Positions 1 through 9,172 of a stretch of 46,806 bases of DNA are shown in pieces. The notes beneath the pieces are model-generated. The model was not told the origin of the DNA, ran no database searches, and saw only the letters and a program-made list of their open reading frames with translations. How positions within the stretch are numbered: position 1 is the first letter of the stretch; each line of letters opens with the position of its first letter. The stretch comes from Aureococcus anophagefferens. Taxonomy: Eukaryota; Sar; Pelagophyceae; Pelagomonadales; Pelagomonadaceae. A program made the position numbers and the translations under genes. The stretch covers positions 1,036,296 through 1,083,101 of the forward strand of contig NW_008705563.1 in NCBI RefSeq assembly GCF_000186865.1, written 5' to 3'.

Positions 1-2
1 GC

Positions 3-836
3 GTCGTCGCGTCGCTCGCGCGGACCCGCGGCGCGTTCGACGGCGACGACGTCGCGGCGGCGCTGCGCGAGCGCATGACGGCGCCGGACTACGAGGCGTC
101 GACGGCGACGCGGAACGAGCGGGCGGCGTACCGGGACGACCAGCGCGCGGCCGCGCCGCCGCTCGAGGGGCCCTGGCGCCACGGCACGATCCAGCGCTTC
201 CTCGACGGCGCCGTCGACGACGCCGACGCGTCCGCGGACGCCCTGCTCCGCGCGATCCCCGTCGCCGCGCGCGCGGCCGTCGACGGCAAGGGCGACGACG
301 AGGTCGCGGCCGTCGCGGACGCCGCGGCGCGCGTCACGCAGCGGAGCCCCGTCGCGCGGTCCCACGCCGCGGCCGTCGCCGTCGCCGTCGCCCGGCTCGT
401 CGCCGGCGCGGCGACGACGCCCCGGGCCGCCGTCGCCGCCGCCGCGGCGTCGCCGGCCGTCGACGCCGCCGCGCGGGCGACGCTCGACGACTGCCTCGCC
501 TGCGGCGGCGAGCCGGGCTTCCAATGCGCCGTCGCCGCGCTCCGGGAGCAGCTCGGCTTCGACGGCAAGCCGGCGCGGAAGATGATCGCGTGATACATGC
601 CGCCGTCGTGCGCTTTGCCCGTGCTCCGGGCCGTGCGCGCCGGCGATGGGCCCGACGCCTTCGCGGAGTGCGCGCGCGAGTCGATCCTCCTCGGCGGCTG
701 TTCGTCGAGCCGCGCGGCCGTGGCCTGCGCGCTCGTCGGCGCGGCCGGGGGCGTCGACGCCGTGCCCGAGGCCATGGTCTCCAAGCTCCACGACGCGCCG
801 ACGCTGCTGCGGGACGCCCTCGACATGCTCGCCTGA
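3..836 (+). CDS. ADP-ribosylglycohydrolase family protein, 5'-truncated by window edge, with in-frame TGA
   Basis: The frame is open from the first bases of the window, so the true start lies upstream. The N-terminal visible part (RTRGAFDGDDVAAALRERM, then a GPWRHGTIQRFL block) and the C-terminal block LLGGCSSSRAAVACALVGA followed by AVPEAMVSKL fit the ADP-ribosylglycohydrolase (DraG/ADPRH, crystallin J1) fold, which removes ADP-ribose from proteins or small molecules using two Mg ions. A TGA at 591-593 interrupts the frame. The same frame resumes at once (YMPPSCALPVL) and runs to the stop at 834-836 with family-like sequence on both sides. No AG acceptor lies between the TGA and about 667, so an intron removing it would delete conserved-looking residues. 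Selenocysteine, readthrough, assembly error or pseudogene remain open. The usual metal-binding Asp of the GGD motif is Cys here, so activity is uncertain. Confidence 0.7.
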
Positions 837-855
837 AAGATGGACGCGGCCCGTC

Positions 856-898
856 ATGACGACGCCGCGCGGCCGGTTCCGGCCGCGCGGCGTCCGAA
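856..898 (+). other. GC-rich hairpin 20 bp after the glycohydrolase stop, SECIS-like core
   Basis: A perfect 14-bp stem (861-874 with 881-894) closes a 6-nt loop, GGTTCC. It is flanked by ATGAC on the 5' side and CGAA on the 3' side. This places tandem G.A/A.G mismatches (858 with 897, 859 with 896) directly under the stem, the arrangement of a eukaryotic SECIS core. The apical loop lacks the usual unpaired AA (or CC), and I see no good lower helix, so the match is partial. It lies in the roughly 100-bp gap between two convergent genes. Confidence 0.35.
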
Positions 899-936
899 CG
901 CCCGCCTTTCTAACCATGCACACTTAGGACGCGCCC

Positions 937-2220
937 TCACCCGAGCATCGCCGACTTTTCCGTCGCGTCCGCGAGCGCGGCGAGGATGGCCGCGTGCTCC
1001 TCGCCGAGGGCGTCGAGCAGGCCGTTGCCGCTGGGCGTCGCGCGGATCGCCGCGGCCTGCGCGCTGCAGGCCTTGACGAGGTTCTCGCGCGCCGCGTCCG
1101 TGGAGCCGCTGTAGGCGACCGCGGCCTTGGCCGTCGCCTCGTCGAAGCCCGTGCGCGTCACCCGGGCGCCGCGCAGCGGCGGGAAGGGGTAGGCGTCGGG
1201 GAAGACGTAGTCGTCGAAGGGGTTGCCCGGCTCGAGGAAGCCGTAGTTCGCGACGAGCTGCGCGTTCGACTTCTTGCCGTAGGACGCGTGGACCTCGTCG
1301 CCCGCGTCGTAGTCGCGGTGCGCGTTCACGGCGAAGGCGTCGGCGAAGTACTCGTAGGACGCCGCGGCGTCGTCCTCGGCCGCCGCGCCGACGTGGTTGA
1401 GGAAGTCGACGCCCGGCGCCAAGACGTGGCGCTGGAGGTCCAGGCTCTCGTCCTTGGACACGAGGTAGTCCGAGAGCACGGACCCCAGCGACACGGCGAC
1501 GAAGCCCTGGGCCGCCGTCGACGCGTCGCCGAAGCCGCCGACGACGTAGCCGACGGCCAGCCACGCGGCGAAGCCGATGAGCGCGAAGCGCTGCTTCGGC
1601 GACGTGCCCTCGAAGGGGCCCGAGAACGACCGCGTCAGCACCGTCGCGAGGGCCCAGCGCAGGTCCGCGGCGCCGTAGGGGCGCCGCTGGTCTTTCCCGA
1701 GGAGCGCCGCCTCCGCCCTGGCCCAGGTGTCGCGCTGGCCCGCGACCGTCTCTCGCAGCGGCGCGTACGCACAGGAAGACACGTCCGCGTCGCTCCAGCC
1801 GAACGCGGGCACGTCGTCGTAGGCCTCCGGCAGCGCGGCGACCCAGGGCGCAAGGGTCGCATCCTTCTCCACCTTCGCGCGCAGGAGCAGGAGCGCGAGG
1901 CGGCCCTCCCAACCTACCGCCTTCCACTCTTCGTCGTCGCAGTAGCCCAATTTCCGGAGATCGCGCGGCGCGGTCTTCGCCTCGAGGTCCGTCACCTCCA
2001 CGGATTGCTCGCGCTTCGCGCTCACGAGCGACTCGCCGGCCTTGATGGGTGCCGTCGCCACGAGGCCCCGCAGGCCCGACGTCGTGTCGACCTTCACTTT
2101 CGGGGCCTCCACGCCCTCGAGCGAGTCGAGCGTCGCGGCGCGTTGCGGTGCGATGCGGCGTTGCTGGGGCGGCGCCACGAGGGCGAGCGCGGCGCAGGGG
2201 AGCAGGACGGCGACGCGCAT
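937..2220 (-). CDS. SET-domain protein methyltransferase (Rubisco-LSMT-like), probably plastid-targeted
   Basis: Predicted protein lysine methyltransferase of the plant Rubisco/aldolase LSMT class. I chose the ATG at 2218-2220 because it gives MRVAVLLPCAALALVAPP, a signal peptide ending in an ALVAP motif like the heterokont plastid bipartite leader. The longer open frame starts 12 codons upstream. SET motifs in order: GLVATAPIKAGESLV, LATVLTRSF, APGVDFLNH, and SYGKKSNAQLVANYGF with the catalytic Tyr. Between the TRSF and FLNH motifs sits a roughly 50-residue insertion with two hydrophobic stretches (RFALIGFAAWLAVGYVV and AQGFVAVSLGSVL), so the SET domain may be membrane-anchored. It is convergent with the ADP-ribosylglycohydrolase gene. 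The substrate cannot be read from sequence. Confidence 0.78.
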   Translation of the reverse strand: MRVAVLLPCAALALVAPPQQRRIAPQRAATLDSLEGVEAPKVKVDTTSGLRGLVATAPIKAGESLVSAKREQSVEVTDLEAKTAPRDLRKLGYCDDEEWKAVGWEGRLALLLLRAKVEKDATLAPWVAALPEAYDDVPAFGWSDADVSSCAYAPLRETVAGQRDTWARAEAALLGKDQRRPYGAADLRWALATVLTRSFSGPFEGTSPKQRFALIGFAAWLAVGYVVGGFGDASTAAQGFVAVSLGSVLSDYLVSKDESLDLQRHVLAPGVDFLNHVGAAAEDDAAASYEYFADAFAVNAHRDYDAGDEVHASYGKKSNAQLVANYGFLEPGNPFDDYVFPDAYPFPPLRGARVTRTGFDEATAKAAVAYSGSTDAARENLVKACSAQAAAIRATPSGNGLLDALGEEHAAILAALADATEKSAMLG

Positions 2221-2225
2221 GGCTT

Positions 2226-2370
2226 TGTGCTTGGACGACGACGATGGCTTCTGCAACCTCGAGCCGCGCTTCTCGAGCTGTGCTTGGACGACGACGATGG
2301 CGTGCTTCTCACGAGGAGCTCTGGGACGACGACGACGGCGCCGGCGTGCTTCACACGAGGAGCTCCGGCT
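2226..2370. repeat. Imperfect short repeats in the leader region of the SET gene
   Basis: TGCTTGGACGACGACGATGG occurs at about 2228 and again at 2281. GCGTGCTTC followed by an ACGAGGAGCTC block occurs at about 2301 and 2345. These lie just upstream of the SET-gene start codon (5' leader or promoter side). No function is evident. Confidence 0.55.
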
Positions 2371-2447
2371 TCTTCAAGCCGAGCTGCTCGCACGGGTCAA
2401 CATGAGCGTCAACATAGCATCAAGCGTCGGAAGGGCTTTCGAGACTT

Positions 2448-3224
2448 CTAGAAGTCGCGGTCGCTGCGCCAAAACGCGATGATGTGCGAGAAGACGTCGT
2501 CCGGGGCCTGGAAGAAGAGGCGCTCGTGTGCGGGGACGCTCGACGGCGCGGTCGCGCGGCCGCTCTCGCGGAGCGCGGGGAGCTCCCGGCGGAGCGCGAG
2601 CAGGGCGGCGCGCGGCGCGTTGATGTAGGCCGACCAGCCGCCAGCGGAGCGCACGTCAGCGATCAAATTCAAGGCCAGCGCAGGAGCGTAAGGACTAAAT
2701 CGCCCATAGTCCATGGCGTCGTGGCCTTCGGTATCGGTCGCGTCGAACGGCGCGCCGCGACTGAGCAGGAGCTTACACACTGCGAGGAGCTGACCGGACA
2801 CCCCCGTGCCGAAGAACGCGTAGTGCAGCGCGGTGCGACCGAACACGTCCACAGCATCGATGCGGGCGCCCGTGTCGAGCAGCGTGATAACAGCGTCGAA
2901 GCAGCCGCCCGAATTTCGGGCCGAAATGGCCCTGAGCAGCGGCGTCCGGTGATATGATGAATAGGCAAGATTTACGTTTGCCCCGCGGTCGATGAGCCAC
3001 CGCATGGCCTTGCGCCAAGCGAAATGGCATGCAAGACCAAGGCGCGTCTCTAGAATCTGATCTGGTCCTGTTTCGTAGACACGAACATGCGCATGACGGC
3101 TGTACGCATCGAGCAGCTCGACGCGACAGAGACTGTCGATGTCGCGGTCACCAGCGGCATACCACGCACGCGTTTGTGCCAGAAAGGACCGTTCCAGGGC
3201 TTCGGCATCGACGACCTCGTCCAT
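2448..3224 (-). CDS. Ankyrin-repeat protein (paralogue 1)
   Basis: 258 residues starting MDEVVDAEALERSF. Ankyrin-type helices are visible from about residue 75 to 185: WLIDRGANVNLA, TLLDTGARIDAVDVFGRTAL, and LLLSRGAPFDATDTEGHDAMD. These repeats normally mediate protein binding; no catalytic domain is seen. The last 70 residues (INAPRAALLALRRELPALRE through FWRSDRDF) are almost identical to the end of the ankyrin gene at 10,249-10,992, which lies in inverted orientation 7 kb away. The ankyrin part is far less similar and has lower GC than neighbouring genes. Its start is divergent from the methylthiotransferase gene, with about 106 bp between start codons. Confidence 0.75.
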   Translation of the reverse strand: MDEVVDAEALERSFLAQTRAWYAAGDRDIDSLCRVELLDAYSRHAHVRVYETGPDQILETRLGLACHFAWRKAMRWLIDRGANVNLAYSSYHRTPLLRAISARNSGGCFDAVITLLDTGARIDAVDVFGRTALHYAFFGTGVSGQLLAVCKLLLSRGAPFDATDTEGHDAMDYGRFSPYAPALALNLIADVRSAGGWSAYINAPRAALLALRRELPALRESGRATAPSSVPAHERLFFQAPDDVFSHIIAFWRSDRDF

Positions 3225-3330
3225 TACGACCCGCTCGAGGGCTGGCTACTGGACTTCAACATCTTCGAACATGCACCCAAGGTGCCGCGCCGCGGCAGCA
3301 TGGCGATCGACAGCTCATAGAAGCAGCATC

Positions 3331-5025
3331 ATGGACATCGAGGACATCGCGAAGCACGGCGACCCGACGGACAGCGGCCGCGCGGCGCGGCCCGCGCAGA
3401 TCTTCCCGCGCCGCAAGAACCAGCAGAAGGCGCCGTCGTTCCGCCGGAAGCCCTGCGCCGACGGCGGCCCCGCCTTTTTGCCGGAGACGAAGCGCGTCTA
3501 CGTGCGCACCTTCGGCTGCAGCCACAACGTGAGCGACAGCGAGTACATGTGCGGCCTCCTCGCGTCCGAGGGCTACGAGGTGTCGACGGACAGGGCCGAC
3601 GCGGACGCCGCGGACGCGTGGGTCGTCAACTCGTGCACGGTCAAGGACCCGAGCCAGGCGGCGTTCATGAAGGAGGTGCGCCGGGGCATGAAGGACGGCA
3701 AGGCCGTCGTCGTGTCCGGCTGCATCCCCCAGGGCGAGCGGGGCTTGGTGAAGAAGCAGGGCGGCCGGAAGCCGCCGGAGCTCGACGGCGCGTCGTCCGT
3801 GGGCATCAAGCAGATCGGCCGCGTCAACGAGGCCGTGGCCGCGGCGCTGCGCGGCGAGACCTTCCACGCGCTGGGCTCCGGCCCGTTGCCGTCCCTCGAG
3901 CTGCCCAAGGTCCGCGCGAACGCGCTCGTCGAGATCGTGCCGCTCTCAAGCGGGTGTCTCGGCGCGTGCGCGTACTGCAAGACGCGCCACGCGCGGGGCG
4001 CCCTGGGGTCCTACGCGCTGGCGGACATCGTCGCGCGCGTCGACGGCGCCCTCGCCGACGGCGTCGGCGAGGTCTGGCTCAGCAGCGAGGACACGGGCGC
4101 GTACGGCATCGACCTCGGCACGTCGCTCGGCGCGCTGCTCGAGGCGCTGCTGCCCGTGCTGGAGGCGCACCCCCACGGCATGCTGCGCGTGGGCATGACG
4201 AACCCGCCCTACGTCCTCGACCAGCTCGAGGTGCTGGGCCGGTGCCTGAACCACGCGCAGGTCTACGCGTTCCTCCACGTGCCCGTGCAATCGGGGTCCG
4301 ACGCGGTCCTGGCCAAGGACCGCATGAACCGCGAGTACACGGTAGCCGACTTCCGCGCCGTCGTCGACGGCCTCGCGGCGCGCGTCGACGGCGGGCTGAG
4401 CCTGATGACGGACGTCATCTGCGGCTTCCCCGGCGAGACGGACGACGACTTCGACGCGACGTACGCGCTGGTGGAGGACTACGCCTTCGGCCTCATCAAC
4501 ATCTCCCAGTTCTACGCGCGGCCGGGCACGCCCGCGGCGTCCATGAAGCGCGTCCACACGGCGACGGTCAAGGACCGGTCGCGGCGCCTCTCGGCTTTGA
4601 CGCAGACGTTCCGGCCCTACGACGGCCTCGTCGGCACCGTCGTCGCCTGCGCGGCGCACGCGGAGGTCGCCGACGGCGGCGCGCGGCTCGTCTGCCACAC
4701 GAAGACCTACGCGAAGGTCCTCGTGCCCTTCGACCGGTCGCTCGTCGGTGCCCGCTTCGAGGTGCGAATCGGCGCCGCGCACCGGTGGCACGTCGACGGC
4801 GTCGTGTTGCGCGTGCTCCGCGAGGCCGACGCCGCGGGCCGGCCGGCGCTCCGCGACGCCCTCGCCAATCTCGACGGCCGCCTCGCGCGCGACGCGCCGC
4901 CGAAGGACGCGACCGCGGCCGCGCCGGCGCCGGCGCCGTCGTCCGCGCGGCGGCCGGGCGTCGCGTCGGTGCTGCTCGCGGTGCTCCCGGCGCTCGCGGC
5001 CGCGCTCTGGTGGTCCATCTTCTAA
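3331..5025 (+). CDS. CDKAL1: tRNA threonylcarbamoyladenosine methylthiotransferase, CDKAL1-like
   Basis: Radical-SAM enzyme that adds a methylthio group to t6A37 of ANN-decoding tRNAs. I start at the ATG at 3331 (MDIEDIAKHG); the frame is open further upstream but that part looks non-coding. The N-terminal MTTase domain has three cluster cysteines, in FGCSHN (Cys63), NSCTVK (Cys102) and SGCIPQ (Cys131). The radical-SAM CxxxCxxC is CLGACAYC (Cys209, 213, 216). Further family motifs are HVPVQSGSDAVL, ICGFPGETDDDF and QFYARPGTPAASM, followed by a TRAM-like region. The C-terminus is one hydrophobic helix (SVLLAVLPALAAALWW), matching the ER tail anchor of CDKAL1 rather than the soluble bacterial or organellar MtaB/MiaB forms. 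564 residues, in the family range. Confidence 0.92.
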   Translation: MDIEDIAKHGDPTDSGRAARPAQIFPRRKNQQKAPSFRRKPCADGGPAFLPETKRVYVRTFGCSHNVSDSEYMCGLLASEGYEVSTDRADADAADAWVVNSCTVKDPSQAAFMKEVRRGMKDGKAVVVSGCIPQGERGLVKKQGGRKPPELDGASSVGIKQIGRVNEAVAAALRGETFHALGSGPLPSLELPKVRANALVEIVPLSSGCLGACAYCKTRHARGALGSYALADIVARVDGALADGVGEVWLSSEDTGAYGIDLGTSLGALLEALLPVLEAHPHGMLRVGMTNPPYVLDQLEVLGRCLNHAQVYAFLHVPVQSGSDAVLAKDRMNREYTVADFRAVVDGLAARVDGGLSLMTDVICGFPGETDDDFDATYALVEDYAFGLINISQFYARPGTPAASMKRVHTATVKDRSRRLSALTQTFRPYDGLVGTVVACAAHAEVADGGARLVCHTKTYAKVLVPFDRSLVGARFEVRIGAAHRWHVDGVVLRVLREADAAGRPALRDALANLDGRLARDAPPKDATAAAPAPAPSSARRPGVASVLLAVLPALAAALWWSIF

Positions 5026-5185
5026 CGAGTGTAGCGTCGAAGCGCGGGCGGTCCACCTTGTAACGAGTTTGGGAGGAGGGCGTTTCGTGGCATCTAACTA
5101 GTATCGAATTAGTTAGTAGTCCGCCGTCGCGCGCGCGAGGCGCGCCTCCGCCGCCGCGAAGCGCTCGCGGATTTCCTTGTGCCGC

Positions 5186-6358
5186 TCAGGGCCTCGTGCG
5201 CGCGAGGGCCTCGTGCCGCTCGCGCGGGTCCTCGGCGTTTTCGTAGCGTCGGCGCGCGTTCCGCCCGCGCTCGCGCGCGGCGGCGACGCAGGCGCCGTCC
5301 GCGCCGTGCCGTTCGAGGTCGTCGGCGAACTTGGCCGCGGCGGCCGCGTAGACGCGCGCGTCCGCGGCGTCGTCCGGCCGCGCGACCTCGTCCGGCGGCG
5401 CGTCGGCCGCGCCGGCGTTCGCGCGCGTGTTGAGCGCCTGCGCGCGCTTCGGCCGCGGCAGGCCCAGGACCCGGTGGAAGAGGCACACGGACGCGACCCA
5501 CTCCTCCGTGAGCCTACGACGGCGCGCGTCTCTCCAGTTTCTCTCGCTCGCGAGCCTCGACGACGACGAACGGACGCCGGCGGCCGCGCCCCGCGAAGCG
5601 CATGGTCCGCACGCGTTCCTCCGCGAGTGCCACGTCGCGGTCTCCCACGGGCAGGGGCGACACGCAGTGCGCGCCGTTGAGCATGCGCGCGGCGCAGCCC
5701 AACAGCGCGGGCTTCTTCGCGAACGCCGCGAGCGTCGCCGTGCCGTTGTCCAAGAGGTTGTTTCGCTTCATGCCCCCGGGCACGTAGCCCGCGGCCCGGG
5801 TGTGCTTGACGAGGCTCTTCAGCCGCGCGACCTATATGGGCGCGGCCATAGGGGGAAATGTCTCGGGAAGGCTCGGGACGCGGCGACGGACCGGTTCGCG
5901 GAAGATGCCCGCGTAGGCGCCCGAGGGCCCGCGCGTCGGCAGGGGGTCGTGGCCGACGAAGAGCTTCGCCGCCGCGTCGGCGCAGGCCGGGCTCCGACCG
6001 CGGAGGACCTCGAGGAGGCACGCGCGCTGCACGCGGCGGTCCTTCTTCTTCAGCTTCGTCGGGTCGTCGCACGCGCTGCGCGGGGGGCGCGGGTCCGTTT
6101 CGAGGGAGCGGGGGGGTGGACGTACCGCATGGCCGCGGCTAGACCCGCGGACGAGACTGTCGCGCAGGCCGCGGGCGTCTGCACCATGGTCACGGCGAAG
6201 GAGGAGCCGGCTTTGGGAATATGCAACCATTTGAGCTCGCCGGTCGTCGTCGGTGGGCTCGCGGGCCACGGGCTTTTGTCGAGGCCGCACGGACACTCCA
6301 ATGGGGCGTCCTCGGCGACGGCGAATGCCAAGGCGGCCGCCAAGAGGGCGGCGCGCAT
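5186..6358 (-). CDS. Sulfotransferase-like protein, four exons
   Basis: Exon model: 6358-6177, 6075-5892, 5831-5590, 5513-5186 (936 nt, 311 residues). Signal peptide MRAALLAAALAFAVAEDAP, then the 5'-PAPS loop motif LKWLHIPKAGSSFAVT. Splicing at 5891/5832 (GT-AG, 60 nt) creates IFREPVARLKSL, the 3'-phosphate binding motif. Splicing at 5589/5514 (GC-AG, 76 nt) creates RFAGLTEEWVASVCLFHRV, typical of algal HIPK-type sulfotransferases. The first intron (6176-6076) could use a GC donor at 6176 or a GT donor slightly downstream; both keep frame. Likely Golgi/secretory, sulfating glycans. After the TGA at 5186-5188 the sequence continues in another frame with a repeat of ERH-E/K motifs to about 5113, so the true C-terminus is uncertain. 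Confidence 0.65.
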
Positions 6359-6438
6359 GCCGCGGTCGAGCAAAATTACCACAAGCTAGCGATCAGCTGA
6401 CTCTCGCATTGCTGGGTCTGTGCTGCGCACTCGAGGCG

Positions 6439-7191
6439 ATGATAAACAAGAGCAAACTCCTCTTCATCGCCGTCGCCATCTGTAGCGTATCGGCCCAACT
6501 GCCCCGCTGCATGTCACGGCGCGATGGAACAAACTACATGGTCCTCTCCGGCGGCCACGATCCCCGGCGCCTCGCGCGTCTCGCCGGCGAGTTCGCGAGG
6601 ATCGGAGCGAACTACACCGTGTTCGACAGCTCCTATCCGTCGCCGGAGACTATGGCGCGATATCCCGCCTTCAACGAAGAAGACTCGCGGACGACGAGCT
6701 CGGGCGGGTCCGCGAGCCGTTTGACGGTCGGCCATTTCGCGATGCTCGAGCGCGCGGTGCGCCGCGGCGCCGCGCCCTGCAGCTGCCTCTTCGAGGACGA
6801 CGTCGTCTTCCACCCGGACTTCAAGGTGCTGTTCCAATGGTATTTACTCCGGCGGCACGCGTCCGCGTCCGCGTGGCAGCTCGGCAGTTTCACGAGAGAC
6901 CTCGGGGACTGGCACCCGTCGCGCGTGCCCTACTTCCAGCACAAAGGGGGCTGGGTCCCGGGCTTCGAAGTCGGCGCCCACGCGTACTGCGTCTCGGACG
7001 TCGCGGCGCGGAAGATTCTGCGCCTCGCGGCCGCGGAGCGCGGGCCGCCCGTCCCGATCGACATCTGGCTCCGGGACAAGGCCGGCCACCTGTTCGAGCG
7101 CCTCACGGACAGACCGCCGGAGGGCGTCGGCATGGGCAACAGCATGGGCATCGCCTACCAGCAAGCATGCACGGCCGCGCGCTGCCGATGA
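6439..7191 (+). CDS. GT25-like glycosyltransferase, secretory
   Basis: 250 residues from the ATG at 6439, giving a signal peptide or anchor (MINKSKLLFIAVAICSVSAQ). Features resembling the GT25 (LPS galactosyltransferase / collagen GalT) fold: YMVLSGGHDPRRLARL near the N-terminus, an IGANYTVFDSSYP strand, LTVGHFAMLERAV, and the acidic metal-site motif CLFEDDVVFHPDF. VGAHAYCVSDVAARKIL is a typical GT25 C-terminal element. It would transfer a sugar to a protein or glycan in the secretory pathway; donor and acceptor are unknown. The start is 80 bp from the divergent sulfotransferase start, which suggests a shared promoter region and possibly related roles in glycan building. Confidence 0.6.
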   Translation: MINKSKLLFIAVAICSVSAQLPRCMSRRDGTNYMVLSGGHDPRRLARLAGEFARIGANYTVFDSSYPSPETMARYPAFNEEDSRTTSSGGSASRLTVGHFAMLERAVRRGAAPCSCLFEDDVVFHPDFKVLFQWYLLRRHASASAWQLGSFTRDLGDWHPSRVPYFQHKGGWVPGFEVGAHAYCVSDVAARKILRLAAAERGPPVPIDIWLRDKAGHLFERLTDRPPEGVGMGNSMGIAYQQACTAARCR

Positions 7192-7231
7192 CGCCGCCAC
7201 AACACCGCGACCGCGTAACGGTTTCCGAGCG

Positions 7232-8945
7232 TTATCTCCTCCGCTCCGCCTTGAAGGCGAGGGCGCGCGCGCGGGCGAGGGCGACGAAGGCCGCGACGAG
7301 GGCGAGGCCCGTGGCGGCGAGCTGCGGCGGCACGGCGGGCGCCGGGAGGCGCCAGAAGCGGCCGCGGCCGCGGCGCGCGTCGTCCGCGCCCGCGGGCGCG
7401 AGGCAGCGGGGCCCGGCGCGGCCCGCGCCGCAGGCGCAGCGCCGCCGGCGGCAGGCGCCCGCCGGCCGGCCGCCGCAGTCGTCGTCGGTCGCGCAGCGCC
7501 CGCCGCCCGTCGCGACGCGCTCCAGCGGCGCGCGGCCGGGGCGGTCCGGGTCGACGTAGCGGTGCTCGTGGGCCTCGATGAAGGCCTTCGACGGGTGGCT
7601 CGCCGTGTCGCAGCCCAGGCTCGCGGCCCGGTCGCCCCGGTCCTGGTAGACGCGCACGTAGTCGACGAGGAACGACGCGGGCAGCGACGCGCAGAACCCC
7701 GGCGCGATGCCGCAGGCGCACTTCTCCTCCGCGCAGTCTTGGCAGTCGCAGGCGCAGCCCGGCGGGCAGGGCGCGGGAAAGCCCCAGGTGCTCGACATGG
7801 CCGTGTTCAGCAATAGGTACATGGGCTCGTCGGGCACCTGGCCGCCCGTCAGCGACGAGATCGACGCGTCGTCGATGCCGTAGAGGAACTTGCCGTCCTT
7901 GTACCAGTCGATGGACCCCTTGGGCTTCCACTCGAGGCGGTAGGTGTGGAAGTCCTCGAACTCGCTCGCGCCGATGGGCGTGTTGCCGGACACCGCGTCG
8001 GCCCAGTAGGACTCCTCGTCGGAGCCGTGGTCGAGGCGCATGCCGTAGAAGAAGACGTTCTGCGACGTGTTCGGGCCGTAGCGCAGATGCTCGTACCACG
8101 TGCCCGGCGCGGGCTTGGCCCCGTTGAAGGGGCGGATGGGCGCCGCGGGCGCCAGTTGGAGCGACGTCGAGTAGTACGGCTTCTTCAGGCCCCAGGGCAG
8201 CCACCCCTCCCCCGGCATGACTTCCAACAGATCGATCTCCGGCGCGCCGCGGCCCTGGTCCGGGTTCAGCCCGAAGTGGGGCCGCGGCATGCACCCGTTG
8301 ATCTCCTGGCGGCGCTGGTCCTTGCGCGCGCACGCCTCGTAGCTGAAGGGCCACATGTGGTTCGACGACGCGACGTACGTCGCGCGCGCCAGGTTGCCCA
8401 TCATCCACATGCCCGGCCAGAGGCCGCCGACGTCGTAGCGGCCCGGCAGCTTGGCGCGGATCTCGAGGATGCCGCCCGTGAAGCAGAACTTGTTCCAGCC
8501 CTGGACCATGCCGGACCGGTACGTCTTCTTGACGGTCACGCGGACGTGCTTCTTGTCCTTGATCTGGTGGCTCTCGAACTTCGTGTGCTCCGGCGTCGTC
8601 GTAATATTTAGGGACCCGCCGGACGTCGTCACGTAGTCCTCGTGGTAGAACTGGAGCGCCTTGTTCGTGTAGTCGTTCTTGTGGATCGCCGTCCACCGCG
8701 GGTCCTCGCCGTCGCGGAACGTCCGGCCCTCGGCCTCGAACCTGCGCGGGAAGGCGGGTCTAAAGGCGCGCGCGCGGCTTTGTGTGGCGGGCGCGGGGCG
8801 CGCGCTCGTCGCTGAAGACGAGGTCGTGGGTGCCGTTCAGCGCGTAGCCCTCCGTCGTGCGAGAGGCCTCGGGCGTGTCCTGATCGATCCAGCCGCCGGA
8901 CGCGACGGCGAGGATCCATGCGCCGAGCCCTGCGAGGCGTCTCAT
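7232..8945 (-). CDS. SKN1/KRE6-type GH16 beta-glucan synthesis protein, two exons
   Basis: Exons 8945-8806 and 8741-7232 join to 1,650 nt (549 residues). The 64-nt intron must use a GC donor (GCGCGC) and CAG acceptor to keep frame, giving HDLVFSDEFEAEGR. The start MRRLAGLGAWILAVASG is a signal peptide. GLWPGMWMMGNLARATY, SNHMWPFSYEAC and the catalytic ExDxxE in APEIDLLEVMPGEGW place it in the SKN1/KRE6 branch of GH16, linked in fungi and stramenopiles to beta-1,6-glucan branching of storage or wall glucan. LEWKPKGSIDWYKDGKFLY and LNTAMSSTWGF are further family blocks. The C-terminus carries an EGF-like Cys cluster and a hydrophobic segment (LAATGLALVAAFVAL), so the protein is probably type I membrane-bound, unlike the type II fungal proteins. 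Confidence 0.88.
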
Positions 8946-9172
8946 CGTCGCGAGGGCGCCGCCAGCGCCGTGGATGCGACCACGGCGACGCGCGACTTGC
9001 ACCTCGACTGATGCACCGAGATCAGCACCCTCAAGCGAGATGCAAGGTCGGCTCGATCGCTGAAGCTGCGCGCGTCGGCTCTCAACAAGTCTCTCCGCTG
9101 ATGCGCGCAGGCTGCACGAAAGAACCACCGTCGGCCGATGGCCGTCGGCGCCCGGAACATGGTCTCACAGTC

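Noticed and set aside
861..894. Intrinsic-type transcription terminator
   Set aside because: The hairpin is strong but has no U tract, and the organism is clearly eukaryotic. A SECIS-like or chance inverted repeat is more relevant.
5113..5185. Extra C-terminal coding after the sulfotransferase stop (ERHKEIRERFAAAEARLARA)
   Set aside because: Helical and gene-like, but in another frame behind a short repeated segment. Neither an intron nor a clean frameshift could be pinned down, so it is only noted in the gene entry.
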